This document shows positions 15,337 through 21,055 of a stretch of DNA of 21,055 bases, piece by piece. The DNA is from JBDSLU01 sp039916225 (GTDB lineage Bacteria > Acidobacteriota > Vicinamibacteria > Vicinamibacterales > Vicinamibacteraceae). Position numbers and translations under genes: made by a program. The notes under the pieces are model-generated. The model worked only from the letters and a program-made list of their open reading frames with translations, was not told the DNA's origin and did not search any database. Within the stretch, counting starts at the first letter, position 1, and every line of letters begins with the position of its first letter. The stretch lies in assembly GCA_039916225.1 (NCBI GenBank), contig JBDSLU010000527.1:1-21055 (forward strand). The letters run 5' to 3'.

Positions 15337-16107
15337 TCACGCCGTCGGACGGACGGCGGCGCGCTCCCGGGCCAGCTCGACGTCTGGACGCCGCACGTAG
15401 ATGGGGGTGACGGCGTGCGGCCGCGTCGCCGGCGCGAGATCGCGGGCGGCGAGCGCCGCGAGCGTGCCGGCCAGTGGACCAGGCGCCCGGCGCGACGAAT
15501 CCGGCCCGAAGCAGTCGGCCAGCAGCGCGTCGTTCCGGACGACGCCGTCGCCGATGACGATGACGCGGCCGGCGCCGCCCGAGGCCCAGCTCCGCGCCAG
15601 GGGTTCGGGCGCCGACACCGTCGGCGGATCGAGTTCGTCGAGGATCGCCGCACCGCGGACCCGCGCCGCGGCACCCCCGGCGCCGTCACGCACGTGGGGA
15701 GCGGCCTGCACCACGCGGTAGCGCGCCGCGAACACCTCCGAGCGATACGCTTCCATCCAGGCGACGATGGTCGCCCCGGCGTCGGCATCCGCGGCACGGG
15801 CGGCGTCATGGGCCAGGAGCTCGAGCGTGCCCACCGCCTGCACCAGACGTTCCCCGACCAGGGCCAGCCCCTGGATCGTCGCGATGCCGATCCGCAGGCC
15901 GGTGAACGACCCCGGGCCGGAGGCCACGGCGTAGCGCTCGACGTCGCGCGGGGCCAGCCCGTGCGCGCTCAACAGCGCGGCCACGTCGCCCGGCAGGCGC
16001 TCGGCGTGCGACCGGGCCGGATCGCCGCTCCGCTCCTCGATCAGGCCGTCCCGCCAGAGGGCCACGCTGCTCACGGCAGTGGTCGTGTCGAGAGCCAGGA
16101 TCAGCAC
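15337..16107 (-). CDS. tsaB: tRNA threonylcarbamoyladenosine biosynthesis protein TsaB
   Basis: TsaB is the non-catalytic partner of TsaD in the TsaBDE complex that makes t6A at position 37 of ANN-decoding tRNAs. The N-terminus LILALDTTTAVSSVALW is the phosphate-1 region of the ASKHA fold, and ASGPGSFTGLRIGIATIQGLAL (around residues 65-90) is the TsaB hallmark. The 256 residues are slightly longer than usual because of Ala/Arg-rich insertions. The start is GTG 16107, since conserved sequence begins right there; TTG 16110 is possible. The frame stays open to 16326 without TsaB-like residues. No Shine-Dalgarno sequence directly precedes the start, but a short leader ORF with a good one overlaps it. 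Confidence 0.92.
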   Translation of the reverse strand: MLILALDTTTAVSSVALWRDGLIEERSGDPARSHAERLPGDVAALLSAHGLAPRDVERYAVASGPGSFTGLRIGIATIQGLALVGERLVQAVGTLELLAHDAARAADADAGATIVAWMEAYRSEVFAARYRVVQAAPHVRDGAGGAAARVRGAAILDELDPPTVSAPEPLARSWASGGAGRVIVIGDGVVRNDALLADCFGPDSSRRAPGPLAGTLAALAARDLAPATRPHAVTPIYVRRPDVELARERAAVRPTA

Positions 16108-16193
16108 CAACAGCCCCGGCTGACAGTCCCGCTGCAGGCGACGGGCGATGCATCCCGTCGATCGGCGTGGCTCGTCACTCGCATATGCCCCAT
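16101..16193 (-). CDS. Possible 30-residue leader peptide overlapping the tsaB start
   Basis: On the minus strand GAGGAG (16201-16206) is followed after 7 bases by ATG and a 30-codon frame, MGHMRVTSHADRRDASPVAC plus ten more residues, ending at a TGA that overlaps the tsaB GTG (GTGCTGA, 7 bp). This geometry matches translational coupling, and the same GTGCTGA overlap joins psd and pssA. The peptide resembles nothing I know. It could be a coupling leader, or a chance ORF. Confidence 0.3.
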   Translation of the reverse strand: MGHMRVTSHADRRDASPVACSGTVSRGCWC

Positions 16194-16273
16194 ATTCTCG
16201 CTCCTCGCGCCCGGATCGACGGGCGCCTCGCCCGCCTTGGTGCGACGCGGCACTGTCACCAGGGGCTGTTAGG

Positions 16274-16283
16274 TAAGATTGTA
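16274..16283. promoter_or_regulatory. Overlapping divergent -10 elements between tsaB and mutS
   Basis: In the 184-bp gap between tsaB and mutS the plus strand reads TAAGAT (16274-16279), 12 bases before the mutS ATG at 16292. The minus strand reads TACAAT (16278-16283), which would start transcription near 16271 towards the leader ORF and tsaB. No convincing -35 is seen for either. The remainder of the gap shows only the leader ORF. Confidence 0.4.
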
Positions 16284-16291
16284 CCCCTGCC

Positions 16292-18931
16292 ATGACGGTG
16301 TCCTCCCCGCCACCCGCGTCCGTCACCCCCGCGATGCGGCAGTACTTCGACGCGAAAGCGCGCTACCGCGACGCCATCCTGTTTTTCCGGATGGGCGACT
16401 TCTTCGAGATGTTCTACGAGGACGCGCTGACCGCGGCGCGCGCCCTCGAGCTGACGCTGACGTCGCGATCGAAGGACGCCGCCGGCAACGCCATCCCGAT
16501 GTGCGGCCTGCCCTTCCACGCCGCCGACGGCTACATCGCCCGGCTGGTCAAGCGCGGCTTCCGCGTCGCCATCTGCGATCAGATCGAGGATCCGAAGCAG
16601 GCCAAGGGCGTCGTCAAGCGCGACGTGACGCGCGTCGTGTCACCCGGCACGCTGACCGACGCCAACTATCTCGACGCCCGCGAACCGGCCTTCCTGCTGG
16701 CCCTGGCTCCGGGGACCGGCGATCGGCTGGGCGTGGCCCTGCTCGACGTCTCGACCGGCGAGTTCCTGGCCGCCGAGTACGAGGGCGCCGACGGACGCCA
16801 GACGCTGAACGAGGAGCTCGGCGTGTTGCGCCCGCGCGAAGTGATCGTGGCGCAGGGGGTCGAAGCGGTGGCGCTCCTGCCGGAGATCGCTCGCCTCGGC
16901 ATCGCGGTCACACCACTCGACGAGTGGACCTTCGGCGTCGACCGGGCCACCAAGACGCTGTGCGACCAGTTGCGCACCAGCGGCCTGCACGCCTTCGGGC
17001 TGGACGGCCATCCAGCCGCCACCTGCGCCGCCGGGGCGCTGGTCGAGTATCTCCGCGACACGCAGAAGGTCGACCTGGCCCATGTCCGCGCCATCGGCTG
17101 GCGCGAGCGGCAGGACGGCCTGCTCATCGATCCGATGACGTTCCGGCACCTCGAGATTCTCGAGGGCGCCGAGGGCAGCCGCGAGGGCTCCCTGTTGTCT
17201 GTGCTCGATCGTACGCAGACGGTGATGGGGGCGCGCCGCCTGCGCGCCTGGCTGATGCGCCCGCTGACGGCACTCGAGCGGATCCAGGATCGGCTCGACG
17301 CCGTCGAGGAGTTCGCCTTCAAGGCCACGGAACGCGGCCGCCTGCGCGACACGCTGCGCGCCGTCCACGACCTCGAGCGCCTCATCGGCCGCGTCGCCAT
17401 CGGCACGGCCGGCCCGCGTGACCTGGTGTCGCTGCGCCAGTCGCTGGCGGCGATCCCCCGCGTCCGCCTGGTGCTCGAGCCGATGGCCGCCCCGCTCGTC
17501 CAGAGTCTCGTCGGCGAATTGGACGATCTCGCCGACGTCCGCGACGCCCTCGGCTCGGCGCTGGTCGAGGAACCGCCGGCACTGGCCCGCGACGGCGGCA
17601 TGGTCCGCGACGGCATCGACCCCGACCTGGACGCGCTGCGTGACATCAGCCGATCCGGTCGCGAGCACATCGCGGCGATGGAGGAAGCGGAGCGGGCGCG
17701 GACCGGCATCAGCTCGCTGAAGATCCGCTACAACCGCGTCTTCGGCTACTACATCGAGATCTCGAAGACCAACCTCGGGAAGGTCCCGGACGACTATCAC
17801 CGCAAGCAGACCATCGCCGGCGGCGAGCGCTTCGTCACGCCGGGTCTCAAGGCCTACGAAGAAAAAGTGCTCGGCGCCGACGAGAAGATCCTCGAGCGCG
17901 AGCTGGCGATCTTCTCGGCGCTGCTCATCCAGGTCGCCGCCGCGGCGCCGCGCGTGCAGGAGTCGGCGCGGGCGCTGGCAACCCTCGATGTCCTCGCCAC
18001 GCTCGGCGAAGTGGCGACGCTGCACGACTACACCAAACCGCTGATGACCGACGACGGCGAGTTCGCGGTCGTCGACGCGCGGCACCCGGTCGTCGAGCGG
18101 CTGGCCACCGAGCCGTTCGTCCCCAACGATCTCTCGCTCAACGGCACCACGCGGCAGCTGGTGATCCTGACCGGGCCGAACATGGGCGGCAAGTCGACCT
18201 ACCTGCGGCAGTCGGCGCTGCTCTCGGTGCTGGCCCAGATCGGCTCGTTCGTCCCGGCCCGCCAGGCTCGCCTGTCGGTCGTCGACCGCGTCTTCGCCCG
18301 CGTCGGCGCGTCGGACAACATCGCCCGCGGCTACTCGACGTTCATGGTCGAGATGCGCGAGACCGCGCGCATCCTGCACACGGCAACGTCGAAGAGCCTG
18401 GTCGTGCTCGACGAGATCGGGCGCGGGACGGCGACGTTCGACGGCATGAGCATCGCCTGGGCGGTGGCCGAGTTCATCGTCACCAACAAGGCGGCGCGGC
18501 CGCGGACGCTCTTCGCCACGCACTACCACGAGCTGACCGACCTGGCCGACGCGCGGCCCGGCGTCGCCAACGCCCACGTCCTGGTCCGCGAGTGGAAGGA
18601 CGACATCCTGTTCCTGCGCAAGGTCGTCGACGGGCGATCCGACCGCAGCTACGGCATCCAAGTGGCGCGGCTGGCCGGGCTGCCGACGGAGGTCGTGGCT
18701 CGGGCGCGCGAAATTCTCACCGCGCTCGAGCAGGATGAGCTCGCCCGCGGTGGACGTCCGTCGTTGTCTGGTGCGGCCAAGCCCGGGGAACAGCTCGGTC
18801 TGTTCAGTGCTCCGGTCGTCGACGACGAACTGATCACGCGCCTGGCCGGCCTGGACGTCGACCGCCTGACGCCCATCGACGCCCTCACCACCCTCGCCGG
18901 ACTGGTCCGCGACGCCAAGGCCAAGCTATGA
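16292..18931 (+). CDS. mutS: DNA mismatch repair protein MutS
   Basis: MutS recognises base mismatches and small loops and, with ATP, recruits MutL. The mismatch-reading F-x-E motif is present (Phe37-Phe38-Glu39 in GDFFEMF). Connector, core and clamp domains follow, including the conserved LKIRYNRVFGYYIEISKTN and YHRKQTIAGGERF. The ATPase has Walker A GPNMGGKST (628-636), the signature region in DNIARGYSTFMVEM, Walker B VVLDEIGRG with Asp707/Glu708, and ATHYHEL. A sliding-clamp motif QLGLF lies at 834-838. At 879 residues it is standard MutS1, not MutS2. ATG 16292 has no clear ribosome binding site and a -10-like hexamer 12 bases upstream, hinting at a near-leaderless mRNA. It overlaps the next gene by ATGA. 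Confidence 0.97.
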   Translation: MTVSSPPPASVTPAMRQYFDAKARYRDAILFFRMGDFFEMFYEDALTAARALELTLTSRSKDAAGNAIPMCGLPFHAADGYIARLVKRGFRVAICDQIEDPKQAKGVVKRDVTRVVSPGTLTDANYLDAREPAFLLALAPGTGDRLGVALLDVSTGEFLAAEYEGADGRQTLNEELGVLRPREVIVAQGVEAVALLPEIARLGIAVTPLDEWTFGVDRATKTLCDQLRTSGLHAFGLDGHPAATCAAGALVEYLRDTQKVDLAHVRAIGWRERQDGLLIDPMTFRHLEILEGAEGSREGSLLSVLDRTQTVMGARRLRAWLMRPLTALERIQDRLDAVEEFAFKATERGRLRDTLRAVHDLERLIGRVAIGTAGPRDLVSLRQSLAAIPRVRLVLEPMAAPLVQSLVGELDDLADVRDALGSALVEEPPALARDGGMVRDGIDPDLDALRDISRSGREHIAAMEEAERARTGISSLKIRYNRVFGYYIEISKTNLGKVPDDYHRKQTIAGGERFVTPGLKAYEEKVLGADEKILERELAIFSALLIQVAAAAPRVQESARALATLDVLATLGEVATLHDYTKPLMTDDGEFAVVDARHPVVERLATEPFVPNDLSLNGTTRQLVILTGPNMGGKSTYLRQSALLSVLAQIGSFVPARQARLSVVDRVFARVGASDNIARGYSTFMVEMRETARILHTATSKSLVVLDEIGRGTATFDGMSIAWAVAEFIVTNKAARPRTLFATHYHELTDLADARPGVANAHVLVREWKDDILFLRKVVDGRSDRSYGIQVARLAGLPTEVVARAREILTALEQDELARGGRPSLSGAAKPGEQLGLFSAPVVDDELITRLAGLDVDRLTPIDALTTLAGLVRDAKAKL

Positions 18932-20568
18932 GCACCGGCCGCGCCGCAGCGATCGCAGGCGCCGTCGGCCGCGGTCACCCCCGCGGTCCGGGCCGCGGGT
19001 TGGTGCTCGGCCTCGCGCTCGCGCTGCTCGTCGTCGCTGCCGCCTGCCGCGGCACCGCCGGCCAGGGTCCGGCTGGCTATCTCCGTGTCGCGATCGCCAA
19101 CGGACCCACCAACCTGGATCCGCGCATCGGCATCGACGAGGCGTCGCAGCGCGTCCATCAGCTGGTCTTCAGTCCGCTGTTCCGCCTCGACGAGCGCCTC
19201 GACGTCGTCGCCAACGTCGCCACCGGCTTCACCATGCCGGACGATCACACCTACCTGGTGACGCTGCGACCGGACGTCCGCTTCCACGACGGCCGGCTGC
19301 TGACCTCGGCCGACGTCGTCTTCACCTTCCGCAGCTTTCTCGACCCGGCCTTCGTCAGCGGCCGCAAGGGCGCCTACCGGATGGTGCAGGCGGTCGACGC
19401 GGTCGACGCGCAGACGGTCCGGTTCACGCTGAAGGAACCGTTCGCATCGTTCCCGATCAACCTGGTGATGGGGATCGTGCCCGCTGGCGCCAAGGACATC
19501 GCCAGCCATCCGATCGGCAGCGGGCCCTACGTGTTCGAGCGGCTGCTGCCCGATGATCGCGTCGAGCTGGGCCGCTTCGACCGCTACTTCGAAGGCCCGG
19601 CGGCCAATCCCGGCGTGGTGCTCGCCGTCGTCCCGGACGACACGATGCGCGGGCTCGAGCTGCGCAAGGGCACCATCGATCTGGTCCTCAACGACCTCTC
19701 CCCCGACATCGTGACGGATCTCGAGGCCCGGGGCGAGGTGCGGGTGACGCGCTCGCCCGGCTGCGACTACGCCTATGTCGGGCTGAACCTGCGCGATCCC
19801 CTCCTGCGCGACGTCCGGCTGCGCCGGGCGCTGGCCCACGCGGTCGATCGGCGCGCCATCGTCGAGTACCTGCGGCGCGGGCTCGCCGTGGAGAGCAAGG
19901 GCATCCTGCCGCCGTCGCAGTGGGCCTACGAGCCGTCGACGCCGGACTTCGCCTACGATCCGGCTCGGGCCAAGGCGCTCCTCGACGAGGCCGGCTACCG
20001 TGATCCCGATGGCGACGGCCCGCGCTCGCGGCTGCACCTGGTGCTCAAGACGTCGAACGCCGAGTTCGTCCGCTTGCAGGCGACGGTGATCCAGCAGGAT
20101 CTGAAGCGTGTCGGCGTCGACGTCGAGGTGCGCTCCTACGAGTTCGCGACCTTCCTCAGCGACGTGATCAAAGGCAACTTCCAGATGTGCACGCTGCAGT
20201 GGGTCGGCGTCGCCGATCCCGACATGCTGCGGCGCGTCTACCACTCGGCGCAGGTGCCACCGGCCGGCTGGAATCGCGGCTTCTTCACCGATCCGGAGGT
20301 CGACGCCCTGATCGAGCGGGCTTCGCGAACGCCCGACCGGGCGACGCAGAAAGCGCTCTACAGCGAGGCGCAGCGGCGGATCGCCGACGCGGTGCCGTCG
20401 ATCAGCCTGTGGCACAAGACCAACGTCATCATCGCGCAGCCGAACATCCGGCCGGGCGTGCTGACGCCCATCGCCGATCTGAGCTTCCTGCGCACGACGC
20501 GTCGCGTCGCGCCGACCGACCGCTCGACGCCGCCGCCTACGGCAGCGCGTCCGCCAGCAGCCCCGTGA
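18928..20568 (+). CDS. ABC transporter substrate-binding lipoprotein, family 5 (peptide/oligopeptide type)
   Basis: The 546-residue protein starts with a long basic stretch, then a hydrophobic core (LVLGLALALLVVAA) and Cys40 in VAAAC, a plausible though not ideal lipobox, so it is probably a lipid-anchored extracytoplasmic receptor. The rest is SBP_bac_5: NLDPRIGIDEASQRVHQLVF, DVRFHDGRLLTSADVVFTFR, IGSGPYVFERLLPDDRVEL and LRRALAHAVDRRAIVEYL are typical of DppA/OppA-type proteins that bind peptides, nickel or other solutes; the ligand cannot be read from the sequence. The start ATG overlaps the mutS stop (ATGA), implying coupled translation. No permease or ATPase genes lie beside it; the next gene is on the other strand and converges with a 32-bp overlap. 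Confidence 0.9.
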   Translation: MSTGRAAAIAGAVGRGHPRGPGRGLVLGLALALLVVAAACRGTAGQGPAGYLRVAIANGPTNLDPRIGIDEASQRVHQLVFSPLFRLDERLDVVANVATGFTMPDDHTYLVTLRPDVRFHDGRLLTSADVVFTFRSFLDPAFVSGRKGAYRMVQAVDAVDAQTVRFTLKEPFASFPINLVMGIVPAGAKDIASHPIGSGPYVFERLLPDDRVELGRFDRYFEGPAANPGVVLAVVPDDTMRGLELRKGTIDLVLNDLSPDIVTDLEARGEVRVTRSPGCDYAYVGLNLRDPLLRDVRLRRALAHAVDRRAIVEYLRRGLAVESKGILPPSQWAYEPSTPDFAYDPARAKALLDEAGYRDPDGDGPRSRLHLVLKTSNAEFVRLQATVIQQDLKRVGVDVEVRSYEFATFLSDVIKGNFQMCTLQWVGVADPDMLRRVYHSAQVPPAGWNRGFFTDPEVDALIERASRTPDRATQKALYSEAQRRIADAVPSISLWHKTNVIIAQPNIRPGVLTPIADLSFLRTTRRVAPTDRSTPPPTAARPPAAP

Positions 20569-21055
20569 TCACAGCCGGGCTGTCGGCGTGCACCCAGTGC
20601 CCGCCTTCGACCCGATGCAGGTGGACGCGGCCGGTGGCGCGGCCGGCGGCCTCGATCCGCGCGCAGGCCTCCTCGGACAGCCGCGACGACTGCGTCGCCT
20701 TGATGAAATGCAGCGCGACGCCGGGCGGCGGCGCCTCGACGACCGGCCACAGGTCACGGAGGAAGAAGTCGCGCAGCAGCGCCTCCATCGCCTCCCACTC
20801 GAGCGCCCAGACCAGGCCGTCACCGTCGCGCCGCAGGTTCGACGCCATCCAGGCGGCCACGTCCGGCGAAATGCCGCCGGCGGTCAGCCCGTCGATGGCC
20901 TGGGCCCGCGTGGCGACGCGCTGCGGCAGCTCGCGGGCGAGGCCGAGCATCCGCCAGGCGGTGCCGGCCGGCTCGCCCGCCGCTGGCGTCGAATCGACGA
21001 TCCAGACCTGCGACAGCGGCGGCGCGGCGCCGTCGGCCAGCAGCGACAGCGCGAC
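20537..21055 (-). CDS. Alpha/beta-fold hydrolase, partial (5' end beyond the window)
   Basis: Only the last 172 codons are present and the frame is open to the window edge. VWIVDSTP, which follows the nucleophile region in this fold, and a late HRVEGGHWVHADSP carrying the probable catalytic His resemble the YbfF/ABHD11-type esterase group. Between them is a helical cap (about 20970-20750). The nucleophile Ser and the oxyanion-hole loop would lie outside the window, so activity cannot be judged. The stop TAG at 20537 lies within the end of the convergent solute-binding gene (32-bp overlap). The substrate is unknown. Confidence 0.82.
   Translation of the reverse strand, partial: VALSLLADGAAPPLSQVWIVDSTPAAGEPAGTAWRMLGLARELPQRVATRAQAIDGLTAGGISPDVAAWMASNLRRDGDGLVWALEWEAMEALLRDFFLRDLWPVVEAPPPGVALHFIKATQSSRLSEEACARIEAAGRATGRVHLHRVEGGHWVHADSPAVITGLLADALP

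Noticed and set aside
16108..16326. N-terminal extension of TsaB
   Set aside because: The frame is open, but residues before LILALDTTT are not TsaB-like, and the extension would overlap the mutS start on the other strand.
19390..19407. 9-bp direct repeat GCGGTCGAC in the solute-binding gene
   Set aside because: It encodes VDAVDA in a surface loop; such short repeats of common codons are expected by chance at this GC content.
1..21055. tRNA or rRNA genes, CRISPR arrays, insertion sequences, attachment sites
   Set aside because: I looked in all intergenic stretches and saw no clover-leaf with TTCGA-type loop, no spaced direct repeats, no transposase and no integrase.

Overview
The window is a high-GC (roughly 68-70 percent by eye), gene-dense bacterial chromosome segment. 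Every gene I recognise is housekeeping or membrane/sensory. There is no tRNA, rRNA, insertion sequence, CRISPR array or phage-like gene. The codon bias, the dnaE-accA pairing, a very large NtrY-like sensor kinase and several GTG starts suggest an acidobacterial genome, perhaps the Vicinamibacteria. That placement is inference; no marker gene settles it. Both ends look like contig ends: the left end cuts a suspicious accA/secD junction, and the right end cuts a hydrolase gene.

Left block (1-6300, minus strand): guaA, dnaE and accA are transcribed right to left with gaps of only 28 and 41 bp, consistent with one operon for GMP synthesis, replication and fatty-acid synthesis. A perfect TATAAT lies upstream of guaA. 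At the far left, AccA reads on without a stop into about 80 bases that, in another frame, encode an internal piece of SecD. This looks like a chimeric contig end or a real rearrangement.

Middle block (6300-12840): a secreted beta-propeller protein (plus) and a multi-pass membrane protein (minus) converge. Their low-complexity tails overlap tail-on-tail on opposite strands for 248 bp. Divergent from the membrane protein is a 1324-residue histidine kinase with an NtrY-type kinase core and two separate membrane/sensor modules. No response regulator is next to it.

Right-centre block (12839-16260, minus strand): the transcription order is tsaB (t6A tRNA modification), rimI (ribosomal-protein acetyltransferase), a small YdcH/DUF465 protein, psd and pssA. 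The last two make phosphatidylethanolamine from CDP-diacylglycerol and overlap by 7 bp. A possible 30-codon leader ORF with a good ribosome binding site overlaps the tsaB start.

Right block (16290-21055): mutS (plus) is translationally coupled through ATGA to a family-5 solute-binding lipoprotein that has no permease genes beside it. A truncated alpha/beta hydrolase on the minus strand converges with it.

Recurring themes are small AT-rich islands between divergent genes that carry -10-like hexamers on both strands, -10 elements so close to start codons that leaderless mRNAs are likely, and short in-frame tandem duplications inside hydrophobic segments. No gap between genes exceeds 300 bases; the largest are 16108-16291 (184 bp), 8715-8837 (123 bp) and 14341-14449 (109 bp), described under their sites.
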